In this document: positions 6,346-14,729 of the stretch, piece by piece
Layout of the letters: each line of letters begins with the position of its first letter
How positions within the stretch are numbered: position 1 is the first letter of the stretch
Source: an uncultured Anaeroplasmataceae bacterium
GTDB lineage: Bacteria > Bacillota_I > Bacilli_A > Acholeplasmatales > Anaeroplasmataceae
Direction: 5' to 3'
Assembly (NCBI GenBank): GCA_934229535.1
Contig: CAKQDS010000013.1
Coordinates: 1-46,665 of the forward strand
DNA length: 46,665 bases
Position numbers and translations under genes: made by a program
The notes under the pieces: generated by a model
Told to the model about the DNA's origin: nothing
Databases searched by the model: none
What the model saw: only the letters and a program-made list of their open reading frames with translations

Positions 6346-8439
6346 TTAATCCTCGATAAATAAATCGCTATAGCAAGGAACAGGCCAGTAGCTCTTAGAG
6401 ACAATTTCCTCTAAAGCATCAATATCAGTTCTAATTGAAGCTAGAATTGGAGTAATTATTTGTAAATATGCTAAAGCCTTATCAGCTAATGATTCAATGC
6501 TTCTAACATTCATAAGAGCTGTTTTTAAGGTTTCCTTTTTAATTGAGGCTGAATCTAAAAGTGTAACAACCTTATCTAAATGCTCCTTATAGGAAATAGC
6601 TGAAATCTTAACAAGCTTATCAACATTATTAAGCTCTGCTGCCACGTCAGATGCATAGGTTCTAATAGCAGGAAGATATTTAGTATCTAACATTAATAAA
6701 GCTGTTTTAGCTTCAATATCTATATTTTTAGCATACATTTCATAAGCAACGCTTTGACGACATTTTAACTCAACGTCACTTAAAACATTTAAAGAATCAA
6801 ACATTGAAACTGTCTTATCAGTAGTAAATGAGCTTACAGCCTCAATATAGGTTTTAACATTTGGTAAGCCTCTTTTCTCAGCCTCTACTGGCCAAGAAGC
6901 AGTATAGCCATCACCATTAAAAATAACACGCTTATGATCAATAATTGTCTTTCTTATATATTTCTTTAAATCAGCCTCAAAATCCTTTGAATTTTCCAAA
7001 GCATCACAAGCTTTATTAAATTCATACGCCATAATAGTATTTAAAGCTGTATTAGCAGAAGCAATACAAACTGATGAAGCAAGCATTCTAAATTCAAATT
7101 TATTTCCTGTAAAAGCAAATGGAGAGGTTCTATTTCTATCTGTTGCCTCAGCAGTAATTTTACCAATTTGTGGAATATCAAGATCAAGACTATGAGGATG
7201 AATTGAGCTTGTAGCTTCACCCTTATTAATAATTTGTTCAACAACATCTAAAAGCTGATCACCTAAATAAATAGACAAAATAGCTGGTGGTGCTTCGTTA
7301 GCTCCTAATCTAAAATCATTGCCAGGATTAGATGCACAAGCACGAAGAAGCACAGCATTTTCATCAACACCCTCAATAATACAAGCAAGCGTTAATAAGA
7401 ATTTTAAATTCTTTTCTGGAGTATCAGTAGGATCAGTTAAATTAATATTATCAGCATTAACACTCCAGTTATTATGCTTACCACTACCATTAATGTGAGC
7501 AAATGGCTTTTCATGTAAAAGACAAACCAAATTATGCTTTCTTGCTGTTCTTTGTAAGGTTTCCATTAGCATCATGTTCTGATCAGATGCTAAGCCACCA
7601 ATTGAAAATATTGTTGCAGTTTCATGCTGCAAAGGAGCAACCTCATTATGATCTGTCTTAGCAGTTATTCCAAGGCTCCATAGCTCTTCATTAATATCCT
7701 TCATAAAAGCCGTAACACGACTATTAATACCTGCAAAATAATGATCCATAAGCTCTTGACCCTTAGGTGGTAATACACCAAACATTGTCCTACCTGTATA
7801 AATCAAATCATCTCTTTTTAAATAAAGATCACGATCAACTAAAAAGTATTCCTGCTCTGGTCCAACAGCTGGATAAACCCTTTTAGCATCATAGCCAAAC
7901 ATTTTCATAAATCTTTTTCCAGCTTTATTTAAAGCATTTAGAGAACGAAGTAAAGGAATCTTACGATCTAATGCTTCCCCGTGATAGCCTACAAAAACAG
8001 TGGGAATAAATAAAACTGTTCTATTTTCTACCGTTCTTATAAATACAGGAGTTGTTGGATCCCAAATTGTATACCCACGAGCATTTGCCGTACTTCTCAA
8101 GCCCCCACTTGGAAATGAAGAAGCATCTGGCTCACCCTTTAATAAGGTTTTACCATTGAACTTTAAAACAATATCATCACCACTAAAATCAATAAATGAA
8201 TCATGCTTTTCAGCAGGAATAGTGGTAAGTGGTAAAAACCAATGAGTAAAATGAGTAGCACCATTTTCTAAAGCCCATACCTTTATTGCCTCTGCCACCT
8301 CATCTAATATGCCTAAATCGAGAGGTGTTCCCTCCTTAATTGTCTTATTTAAGGAAGCAAAAGTCATAGGCTTTAATCTTTCCTTCATTTTAGCCTCATT
8401 AAAAACATGAGACCCAAAAACATTTAAAATGTCTGCCAT
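6346..8439 (-). CDS. glnN: Glutamine synthetase type III
   Basis: A 697-residue type III synthetase, the large form that builds a double-hexamer ring and does the same reaction as GlnA. Seen: the GSIII-specific N-terminus ('ALENGATHFTHWFLPL', 'EKHDSFI'), 'FPSGGLRSTANARGYT', 'VGPEQEYFLVDRD', 'TDHNEVAPLQHE', 'HINGSGKHNNWS' and 'TGNKFEFRM', and a helical C-terminal extension of about 150 residues. The gene has its own promoter (8547-8575) and a 5' leader carrying an intrinsic terminator before the ribosome site AGAAAGGA. The presence of both GSI and GSIII side by side suggests different expression conditions. The symbol follows common use for GSIII. Confidence 0.95.
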   Translation of the reverse strand: MADILNVFGSHVFNEAKMKERLKPMTFASLNKTIKEGTPLDLGILDEVAEAIKVWALENGATHFTHWFLPLTTIPAEKHDSFIDFSGDDIVLKFNGKTLLKGEPDASSFPSGGLRSTANARGYTIWDPTTPVFIRTVENRTVLFIPTVFVGYHGEALDRKIPLLRSLNALNKAGKRFMKMFGYDAKRVYPAVGPEQEYFLVDRDLYLKRDDLIYTGRTMFGVLPPKGQELMDHYFAGINSRVTAFMKDINEELWSLGITAKTDHNEVAPLQHETATIFSIGGLASDQNMMLMETLQRTARKHNLVCLLHEKPFAHINGSGKHNNWSVNADNINLTDPTDTPEKNLKFLLTLACIIEGVDENAVLLRACASNPGNDFRLGANEAPPAILSIYLGDQLLDVVEQIINKGEATSSIHPHSLDLDIPQIGKITAEATDRNRTSPFAFTGNKFEFRMLASSVCIASANTALNTIMAYEFNKACDALENSKDFEADLKKYIRKTIIDHKRVIFNGDGYTASWPVEAEKRGLPNVKTYIEAVSSFTTDKTVSMFDSLNVLSDVELKCRQSVAYEMYAKNIDIEAKTALLMLDTKYLPAIRTYASDVAAELNNVDKLVKISAISYKEHLDKVVTLLDSASIKKETLKTALMNVRSIESLADKALAYLQIITPILASIRTDIDALEEIVSKSYWPVPCYSDLFIED

Positions 8440-8469
8440 ATATATAAATCCTTTCTTATTTTCAAAAAC

Positions 8470-8504
8470 AAAAAAAGGTCACAAAAGAAAAATCTCTTGC
8501 GACC
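8470..8504 (-). terminator. Terminator in the glnN leader (attenuator candidate)
   Basis: A 12-bp stem (GGTCGCAAGAGA pairing with TCTTTTGTGACC, wobbles allowed) then seven T on the minus strand. It sits 30 bases before the glnN ATG. I see no promoter between it and the gene, whereas a good promoter lies upstream at 8547-8575. So it either ends the upstream operon and is read through, or works as an attenuator for glnN. Confidence 0.7.
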
Positions 8505-8524
8505 CTGCATTCGTTTTTATTATC

Positions 8525-8542
8525 TTAAGCACCATTGCTTAA
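8525..8542 (-). promoter_or_regulatory. 5' hairpin of the glnN leader
   Basis: TTAAGCA, four-base loop, TGCTTAA at the expected start of the glnN transcript. It could stabilise the RNA or compete with the downstream terminator fold; no anti-terminator pairing was identified. Confidence 0.4.
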
Positions 8543-8546
8543 CTAC

Positions 8547-8575
8547 ATTTTATTTTAAAATCCTAATTTTGTAAA
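8547..8575 (-). promoter_or_regulatory. glnN promoter
   Basis: TTTACA (8570-8575), 17-base spacer, TAAAAT (8547-8552) on the minus strand, in the gap after the Gx-transporter gene. Confidence 0.6.
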
Positions 8576-8587
8576 TATGAAAACGAT

Positions 8588-9091
8588 TTATCGATTTAAA
8601 ATTGTTTCCACTATTTTTCTTTTGTTTAAAAGCCTACATATCATTCCATTAATTACACCTGTTAACACACTTAATAGGGCAATAAATGGCAAATAATAAA
8701 TAAATGAGCTTGCACTAAGCATAAGCATTGCAACAACTATTTGTCCAAAGCAATGACTAATGGAGCCTAAAACTGAGGTACCAATAGGTGAGAAAAAATT
8801 AATTTTAGAAAATATCAGCATAACAATAAATGAGCATACCCCTCCACTTAAGCTCATAAGCCAGGTTAGGCTAAAAATATTTCCTCTAAATAAACCAACA
8901 AGTAAAATTCTAAGTATCATTACCAGTAATGCCTCATACCATTTCATCTGATAAAGCATTATTAGAATAATACAATTAGCAAGACCAAGTTTAACTCCCG
9001 GAATAAACATTGGAATAAAGCCTTCAATAATATTTAATACAATTGCCATCGCCAGCATCATTGCAATTAAACAAGCTCTTTTTACACTCAT
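8588..9091 (-). CDS. Gx transporter family membrane protein (EetB-like)
   Basis: A 167-residue integral membrane protein with five or six hydrophobic helices and the family opening 'AMMLAMAIVLNIIEGFIPMFIPGVKLGLANCIILI'. This family was once named 'heptaprenyl diphosphate synthase component I' (PF07456). It resembles ECF substrate-binding subunits and is known beside NusG-domain-II and ApbE proteins in flavin-based extracellular electron-transfer loci. Its start overlaps the NusG-II stop by four bases (ATGA), so the two are translationally coupled. It is the last gene of the long tdk operon. The ligand is unknown; transport of a flavin or quinone precursor is inference. Confidence 0.8.
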   Translation of the reverse strand: MSVKRACLIAMMLAMAIVLNIIEGFIPMFIPGVKLGLANCIILIMLYQMKWYEALLVMILRILLVGLFRGNIFSLTWLMSLSGGVCSFIVMLIFSKINFFSPIGTSVLGSISHCFGQIVVAMLMLSASSFIYYLPFIALLSVLTGVINGMICRLLNKRKIVETILNR

Positions 9092-9462
9092 ATTTCCACA
9101 TCAACCTTACTTTTTTCGCCAACAAGCTTTATATATACCTTATTAGGTAAGCAAACTATACTTTCATTAGTCGAAGAAATATAGCCTTGCTTACTACATA
9201 AATGATATGTTGAATTTTCTTCAACAACCGCAATTTTGTTATGCTTACAAGCAATGACAATATCACCATTATCACCCTTAACCTTGTAATAGGTAATATC
9301 ATCATCAAGCTTAGCTAAATCTATTTCTAAAACTATATCATTCTTATAATAAACAATAGCCTTTAAATTATTTTTCTTACTGCTAACCTTAAGAACAATT
9401 ATTGCTACTAAAGAAATTATTAAAATTGTAAGAATTAAAATTAAATCTCTACGCTTCTTCAT
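9088..9462 (-). CDS. NusG domain II-containing protein (EetA-like)
   Basis: A 124-residue protein with one N-terminal membrane helix (about residues 7-25) and an extracytoplasmic NusG domain II. The family signature is clear near the C-terminus: 'STYHLCSKQGYISS', 'ESIVCLPNKVYIKL', with two cysteines. It is not the transcription factor NusG. The family accompanies ApbE and Gx-transporter genes in RNF-like or extracellular electron-transfer loci. It starts one base after the apbE stop. Its exact role is unknown; it may be an extracytoplasmic partner of the flavinylated system. Confidence 0.85.
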   Translation of the reverse strand: MKKRRDLILILTILIISLVAIIVLKVSSKKNNLKAIVYYKNDIVLEIDLAKLDDDITYYKVKGDNGDIVIACKHNKIAVVEENSTYHLCSKQGYISSTNESIVCLPNKVYIKLVGEKSKVDVEI

Positions 9463-9463
9463 T

Positions 9464-10435
9464 TTAGTCCTTTAATGATGAATAAATGAGTCCATCCTCA
9501 CCATATATAATAGCATCAATATTTTTATCATTTAAAAATTCCTTTATTTCTTCTACACTCATTGCATATAAAGCCGTCGTATAAGCATCCAGTTTAGCAC
9601 TATCATCGCCAATTAGTGTTAAAGAAAAATAATTATCTATCGTTTTTCCAGTTTTAGCATTTATTAAATGCGTATATCTTTTTCCATCAATATTTTTTAC
9701 CTGCTCACGATATGAGCTAGTACCAATTGCTTTATTTTTAGCCTTGATAATTTCAAAATAGCCAGATTCCATTTTTTTAATACCTACATTAAAATCCTTA
9801 TTATTAGATTTTTCACCAAGTAAAATATTTGAGCTTCCAGCATCAATTAGATAATATCTAACATTATTTTTCTTAAGATATTGATAAACCTTCTCTGTTG
9901 CAAAGCCCTTAGCAATTCCCCCTAAATCAATATTAGCATTACCAATAATACTAACCTTATTTCCTTCAATTACTATTTTTGATTCCTTAATATTATTTAA
10001 TTCCTTATCTAAGCTTTGAAGAACATAATCAACATTAGGATTTTCAGTATTAAGAACATAATCCTTCCATAAATGACTAATATTACCAATTAGAGGCTCA
10101 TAATAGCCAGCTGTTTCATTATTAATACTAATTGCATAATTAAGAAGCTCTATTAACTCATCATCTACAACTTCTGTTCTATTGGTATTAATATCATAAA
10201 CAGATTTGACATTAGCATGACTCATATAATCATCAGCTAAATTATTATATTTTTCATAGATATTTTCAATTTCTGTAAAATAAACATTGGCCGTTGCTTC
10301 ATTTGTAGTCTCAAGCTTAACATTTACTATAGTATCCATAGTATATATCATTTTTTTATAGGTATTAAGCCTATTACAGCTTGAAAGTAAAAGCCCAAAT
10401 ATTAAAATGGCTAATATTTTTTTAATCATTTTCAT
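9464..10435 (-). CDS. apbE: FAD:protein FMN transferase, lipoprotein
   Basis: About 323 residues. It transfers FMN from FAD to a threonine of extracytoplasmic redox proteins. The start at 10435 is chosen because AAGGAA precedes it; a longer frame begins inside the upstream gene. The N-terminus is a lipoprotein signal (KKILAILIFGLLLSSC), so it is membrane-anchored outside the cell. ApbE motifs seen: 'YTMDTIVNVKL', 'IDLGGIAKGFATEKV', 'YLIDAGSSNILLG', 'YTHLINAKTGKTIDN' and 'AKLDAYTTALYAMS', with the Mg-binding aspartate. No FMN-binding substrate domain is encoded in this window, so the flavinylated partner must lie elsewhere. It is coupled with NusG-II and Gx genes downstream. Confidence 0.92.
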   Translation of the reverse strand: MKMIKKILAILIFGLLLSSCNRLNTYKKMIYTMDTIVNVKLETTNEATANVYFTEIENIYEKYNNLADDYMSHANVKSVYDINTNRTEVVDDELIELLNYAISINNETAGYYEPLIGNISHLWKDYVLNTENPNVDYVLQSLDKELNNIKESKIVIEGNKVSIIGNANIDLGGIAKGFATEKVYQYLKKNNVRYYLIDAGSSNILLGEKSNNKDFNVGIKKMESGYFEIIKAKNKAIGTSSYREQVKNIDGKRYTHLINAKTGKTIDNYFSLTLIGDDSAKLDAYTTALYAMSVEEIKEFLNDKNIDAIIYGEDGLIYSSLKD

Positions 10436-10436
10436 T

Positions 10437-10973
10437 TTAGTATTCCTTAACCGTCCTAATAATTTTAAAAGCGGCTTTTTCTCCTTTATCAATAAGTAAA
10501 TTTATCCAGCTTATAAGCAAAGCCTCGGTTTCAGTATGCATTACATATTTATCCTTATGTCTATTATGATAATCAAGTATCCCCTTTGGATTATAATTCC
10601 TCTTCATATAAACCTTAGTAGCGGCAATACGATCACAAAACATTTCCTTAACATAGCGAATTGGCATTTTAATAGGAACATAAGTCATCTTCTCAGGATC
10701 GTGATCAACCCAGTATTCAAAATGATGCTTATTACGTCCCTTATGATGAAGCCAAGCACTTGAATAGCCATATATTTCCTTTTCTCTAGCATTAGGAGAA
10801 TGATCACCCTGATAATATTTCATACCTATTCTAAATTCACACCAAGAATACTTAGATAAATCATGCTTTAAGCCCTGAAGTCCAATACCAGCCTTGAAGC
10901 AAAGCCTCATAACAATATGACGATGCTTAGTTATAGTTAAAAAGTGTTTTATTGGATGAATCAAAATAAACAT
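10437..10973 (-). CDS. DUF5662 family protein
   Basis: A 178-residue soluble protein rich in histidine and tyrosine, with the family pattern 'TITKHRHIVMRLCFKAGIGLQGLKHDLSKYSWCEF', 'HHKGRNKHHFEYW' and 'KEMFCDRIAATKVYM'. The many conserved histidines and aspartates (HDLSKY, HHKGRNKHH, DRIAA) look like a metal-dependent HD-like active site, but no activity is established. GGAG touches the ATG at 10973 directly; a TTG nine bases later (IHPIKHF) is better spaced and may be the real start. It ends one base before apbE. Confidence 0.8.
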   Translation of the reverse strand: MFILIHPIKHFLTITKHRHIVMRLCFKAGIGLQGLKHDLSKYSWCEFRIGMKYYQGDHSPNAREKEIYGYSSAWLHHKGRNKHHFEYWVDHDPEKMTYVPIKMPIRYVKEMFCDRIAATKVYMKRNYNPKGILDYHNRHKDKYVMHTETEALLISWINLLIDKGEKAAFKIIRTVKEY

Positions 10974-10976
10974 CTC

Positions 10977-11708
10977 CTAATCATAATATACCTTCATTAA
11001 ATAAAGACCATAGCCTGGGGCAATCTTATGTGATATACCAGGATCGCGCTCATTAAATATTCTTGTAATAGTTTCAAGGCTATCCCTTTTAGCACCAATC
11101 TCTAAAACAAGCCCCATCATTCTTCTAATTTGATATTTTAAAAAGCCATTACCAACAAAAATAAATCTTAAATAATCGCCATCCTTAATAATCTTAGCCT
11201 CATAAATAGTCTTTTCAAAGTCCTTTAAGGGATTAACAGAGCCACTACAAAAGCCTTTAAAATTATGCTTACCACATAGCATCCTTAATGCCTCAGTCAT
11301 TAATTCTAAATCAAGATTCTTATAATAGGCCATATATCTATTTTCAAAAACTGATGGTTCTGTTTGCTTTACTAAATAATGATATTCCTTTTTTTTAGCA
11401 CTAAAGCGAGCATGAAAATTATCATCAACAATACTTGCATCAACAATTCTAATGTCTCTTGGTAAAAAAGAATTAAGTCCATTTTTTATTGCCTCTGGCT
11501 TTATATTTAAATCTAAATCAAAATGAATTACCTGCCCAAAGGCATGAACCATTGCATCTGTTCTTCCAGCTGGATAAATTTTTACATCCTTATGAAGCAT
11601 CATTTTTATAGCTTCCTTAAGACATATTTCGATTGTAACCTCACCTGGCTGAACCTGAAATCCTTTATAATTATATCCATCGTAGCTAATAATACATTTA
11701 TAGCGCAT
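10977..11708 (-). CDS. truA: tRNA pseudouridine(38-40) synthase
   Basis: A 243-residue enzyme that converts U38-U40 of the tRNA anticodon arm to pseudouridine. The catalytic aspartate is D51 in AGRTDAMVHAFGQ. Other family blocks are 'MRYKCIISYDGYNYKGFQVQ', 'FHARFSAKKKEYHY', 'FKGFCS' and 'FLKYQIRRMMG'. It overlaps the end of ecfT by 11 bases. The ecfA1-ecfA2-ecfT-truA order is the common Bacilli arrangement. Confidence 0.95.
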   Translation of the reverse strand: MRYKCIISYDGYNYKGFQVQPGEVTIEICLKEAIKMMLHKDVKIYPAGRTDAMVHAFGQVIHFDLDLNIKPEAIKNGLNSFLPRDIRIVDASIVDDNFHARFSAKKKEYHYLVKQTEPSVFENRYMAYYKNLDLELMTEALRMLCGKHNFKGFCSGSVNPLKDFEKTIYEAKIIKDGDYLRFIFVGNGFLKYQIRRMMGLVLEIGAKRDSLETITRIFNERDPGISHKIAPGYGLYLMKVYYD

Positions 11709-12666
11709 ACTTAATCACCAAAACCAAAGTGTATAACAAAACAACCATAATCAAACAAAAATAATCAACAAATTTAAGCTTTAGCTCATCATATTTTGTT
11801 CTAGGAGCGTCAATAATATAGCCTCTTGCCTCCATAGCGTTAGCTAAATCCTCAGCTCTTTTAAATGAAATAACAAACATCGGAATTAATAAAGAAATAA
11901 TTTGGTTTACCTTTTGCTTAAGGCTACCCTCATTGAAATCAACACCACGTGATGATTGAGCCTTCATAATCTTTTTAGTTTCCTCAAGAAGTGTAGGTAT
12001 AAAGCGTAAGGTAAGTGATAAAGTCATTGAAATGATACCAACCGGAACCTTTATATACTTAAGAGGCTTTAAAACACTTGATAGGCCATTATTAATATCA
12101 GTATTTGATGTTGAAAATGTTAAAAGAGAGGTAACACCAATCATAATAACAATTCTTACAAAAATAAATACACCCTTGCTGACACCACCACTATATATCA
12201 TCAAGCTATAATTAGCCCAATTAAAGCTTGAAAAATTCATATAATGTTGGACTAAAAAGCATAAAAAGATAGCAATTAAAAAATAGAGCATACCTAGTCT
12301 AATTATTTTTTTAGTAAATAAATAAACTAAAATAATACCAACAATTGCTAAAAGCTGATATAGGCCAAAATGAAAATCAATTGTTGCCCAAAGCGTACCA
12401 GTTTTAGTATAAATAAGCTGTAAAACAAAGGTAAATAGTAATAAAAACAATACCGGCTTTAACCCCTTCAAAGCCTTTACTAGGGGTATTCTTGTTGTTA
12501 AGAAAATAACAACAAATACTATAAATGCAGAAACCATCATTTCCATTGTCGGAATTAAGAATATTAAAACCATTAATAATACTGTTAATATTATTTTCAT
12601 ACGAGGATCCATTTTATAAATCCAGCTATTACCTGGAACATATTGACCAATAGTGATATTATTCAT
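11698..12666 (-). CDS. ecfT: ECF transporter transmembrane subunit EcfT
   Basis: The membrane scaffold of energy-coupling factor transporters, linking the two ATPases to exchangeable vitamin-binding S subunits. The ARG-type coupling motifs are seen as 'QSSRGVDFNEG' and 'AMEARGY'. The N-terminus 'GQYVPGNSWIYKMDPRMKII' is typical. At 322 residues it is about 55 longer than usual (around 265). The extra length is a central hydrophobic stretch around residues 88-155 that adds about two membrane helices. It starts seven bases before the end of ecfA2. Confidence 0.93.
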   Translation of the reverse strand: MNNITIGQYVPGNSWIYKMDPRMKIILTVLLMVLIFLIPTMEMMVSAFIVFVVIFLTTRIPLVKALKGLKPVLFLLLFTFVLQLIYTKTGTLWATIDFHFGLYQLLAIVGIILVYLFTKKIIRLGMLYFLIAIFLCFLVQHYMNFSSFNWANYSLMIYSGGVSKGVFIFVRIVIMIGVTSLLTFSTSNTDINNGLSSVLKPLKYIKVPVGIISMTLSLTLRFIPTLLEETKKIMKAQSSRGVDFNEGSLKQKVNQIISLLIPMFVISFKRAEDLANAMEARGYIIDAPRTKYDELKLKFVDYFCLIMVVLLYTLVLVIKYAL

Positions 12667-13519
12667 TTATAATACCTCCTAAAGCCTTAATAAGCTCATC
12701 TTCAGTTTTATATTCATATTTAAGATTATAACCCATTTTTTCATTCAAATAATCAATTAAAGATAAAATCTGAGGCTTTAAAAGATGACTTTCCTTATAG
12801 ATGTCACTGCCAAAAACCTCATTTGGCGTACCATCAAAAAAGATTTCCTTATCCTTCATAACAATAACTCTAGTTGCATAACGATAAACAATATCCATAT
12901 CGTGAGTAATAACAATAGTTGTTTTATTAGTAGTAGTATGTAGTTCATAGAACATATCCATTATTTCTTTTTGACCCTTTGGATCAAGACCTCTTGTTGG
13001 TTCATCAAGTAATAAAATACTAGGATTATAGGCTAAAATACCAGCAATTGCCACCTTACGCATTTGTCCACCACTTAAATTAAATGGAGATTTATCAAGC
13101 AAATCAGAAATTCCTAGCATATTAGCAACCTCTTTTGCTCTAGAATCAGCCTCAGTAGCAGTCATACCAAATATTTTAGGAGCAAACACAATATCCTTTA
13201 ATACTGTTTCCTCAAATAGCTGATATTCAGGGAATTGAAAAACAAAGCCAACATTCTTTCTTATAGGCTTTAGCTTCGGATTCTTTTTTGCCTTAGGAGT
13301 TATTTTAGCACCTAGGATATCAACATAACCCATAGTCGGTAATAATAAGGCATTCATATGTTGAACAAGGGTTGATTTACCACTACCAGTTTGACCAACA
13401 ATACAAACAAATTCTCCAGTTTCATTAATATTTAAATTTATATTTTTAATTGCATCAACAGTTTCCTTTTTCTTTAGGCCTGGATAGCTATGACTTACTT
13501 CATAAAATGATATTCCCAT
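12659..13519 (-). CDS. ecfA2: ECF transporter ATPase EcfA2
   Basis: A 286-residue ABC ATPase of the ECF module. Walker A is GQTGSGKST (42-50), the Q-loop region is 'VFQFPEYQLF', the signature is LSGGQMRKVAIAG, Walker B is ILLLDEPTRGLD and the switch histidine lies in 'VITHDMD'. 'VFQFPEYQLFEETV' is characteristic of EcfA2 rather than EcfA1. It overlaps ecfA1 by 25 bases. It forms a heterodimer with EcfA1 beneath EcfT. Confidence 0.94.
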   Translation of the reverse strand: MGISFYEVSHSYPGLKKKETVDAIKNINLNINETGEFVCIVGQTGSGKSTLVQHMNALLLPTMGYVDILGAKITPKAKKNPKLKPIRKNVGFVFQFPEYQLFEETVLKDIVFAPKIFGMTATEADSRAKEVANMLGISDLLDKSPFNLSGGQMRKVAIAGILAYNPSILLLDEPTRGLDPKGQKEIMDMFYELHTTTNKTTIVITHDMDIVYRYATRVIVMKDKEIFFDGTPNEVFGSDIYKESHLLKPQILSLIDYLNEKMGYNLKYEYKTEDELIKALGGIINE

Positions 13520-14304
13520 AGTGCCTCCATAAGCTTACAATTATTTTTTAATTTTTCGTCCTCTAAAGCTTTGTGATAAAAGCGCAATCTAAAGGGCATA
13601 TCTAAATTTGAGCTTTGTAAAAGCTCTCTATTTTCAAATATTTCCTCTGGCTTACCACTAGCAATGAGCTTACCATCCTTCATAACTAATACCTCATCAC
13701 TATAGCTTGCAAGATCTAAATCATGAGTAATTGTAATAATTGTTTTATTATATGTATTTTTTAATTCCTTAATAAGACTTGTTATTTCCATTACACCCTC
13801 AGGATCAAGCATTGATGTAGCCTCGTCTAAAATAATCGTATCACAATTCATAGCTAAAATACCAGCAATAGCTACTCTTTGCTTTTGTCCACCAGATAAA
13901 CTATTAGGCTCTCTATTTAAATAATCCTGCATACCAACCTTAGTGCTATATTCTAAAATTAGCTTCTTCATTTCTTCTCTTGGAACAAGATGATTTTCTA
14001 AGCCAAAGGCAATATCATATAAAACATTGATACCAACAAATTGATTATCAGGGTTTTGAAAAACAATACCAACATGCTTTCTAATTTCATTAGCACTTTT
14101 ATTATTTAATAAAACCCCATCATATAAAATTTCACCACTTTTAGGCTCTAAAAGACCAACAAGAAGCTTAGAAATTGTTGATTTACCACTACCATTATGA
14201 CCAATAATGCTTATCCATTTATGATCATCTACTGTAAATGAAACATCATCAACCGCATTAATATTATTTTGATATGAAAAACATAAATTCTTAACTTCAA
14301 TCAT
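13495..14304 (-). CDS. ecfA1: ECF transporter ATPase EcfA1
   Basis: A 269-residue ABC ATPase. Walker A is GHNGSGKST (35-43), 'VFQNPDNQFVG' is the EcfA1-type Q-loop, the signature is LSGGQKQRVAIAG, Walker B is TIILDEATSMLD and the switch is 'TITHDLD'. It pairs with EcfA2 to power uptake of vitamins through EcfT and S subunits encoded elsewhere. Its ATG overlaps the tadA stop (ATGA), so translation is coupled. Confidence 0.94.
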   Translation of the reverse strand: MIEVKNLCFSYQNNINAVDDVSFTVDDHKWISIIGHNGSGKSTISKLLVGLLEPKSGEILYDGVLLNNKSANEIRKHVGIVFQNPDNQFVGINVLYDIAFGLENHLVPREEMKKLILEYSTKVGMQDYLNREPNSLSGGQKQRVAIAGILAMNCDTIILDEATSMLDPEGVMEITSLIKELKNTYNKTIITITHDLDLASYSDEVLVMKDGKLIASGKPEEIFENRELLQSSNLDMPFRLRFYHKALEDEKLKNNCKLMEALWEYHFMK

Positions 14305-14729
14305 TTGGAATTCTCCTTTTTCACTCTTAATTCTTTAAAAAAATCCTGTAATAAATCCCTACAGCTTTCTTCCATAATTCCCCCAACAAAATTGGTATCA
14401 CTATAATTATCCTTGCTTTTAATATCATAGGCACCAAAATAAACATTATTAATTCTTGCTTGCCTTATTGCTCCCCTACACATCAAGCAAGGCTCAAGGG
14501 TTATATAAATATCGCAATTGTCTAATCGCCATGATTTTATTTTTTTACAAGCCTTAGCTATTGCAAGTATTTCCGCATGCGCAATCGCATTTTGTTTTTT
14601 TTCGCGAAGATTATGAGCTCTAGCAATAACCTTATTATCTAAAACCACAACACAGCCAACAGGAACCTCAAGCTTCTTTTTAGCCTTGATGGCCTCCTTT
14701 ATTGCTAGAGTCATAAAATAATCATTCAT
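14301..14729 (-). CDS. tadA: tRNA-specific adenosine deaminase
   Basis: A 142-residue zinc deaminase that converts A34 of tRNA-Arg(ACG) to inosine. The catalytic motif is AHAEI (zinc histidine and proton-shuttling glutamate), and the other zinc ligands are in PCLMC. The 'PVGCVVVLDNKVIARAHN' and 'YFGAYDIKSK' segments are typical. The start at 14729 (MNDYFMTLAIKEA) is chosen because AGG precedes it by nine bases and the upstream extension lies within tdk. It overlaps the tdk stop by eight bases. Confidence 0.93.
   Translation of the reverse strand: MNDYFMTLAIKEAIKAKKKLEVPVGCVVVLDNKVIARAHNLREKKQNAIAHAEILAIAKACKKIKSWRLDNCDIYITLEPCLMCRGAIRQARINNVYFGAYDIKSKDNYSDTNFVGGIMEESCRDLLQDFFKELRVKKENSK

Noticed and set aside
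8000..8245. Plus-strand frame within glnN
   Set aside because: It lies wholly antisense to a well-supported glutamine synthetase gene and has no start signal.
8470..8575. T-box riboswitch before glnN
   Set aside because: The leader of about 100 bases is too short and lacks the T-box sequence and specifier stem.
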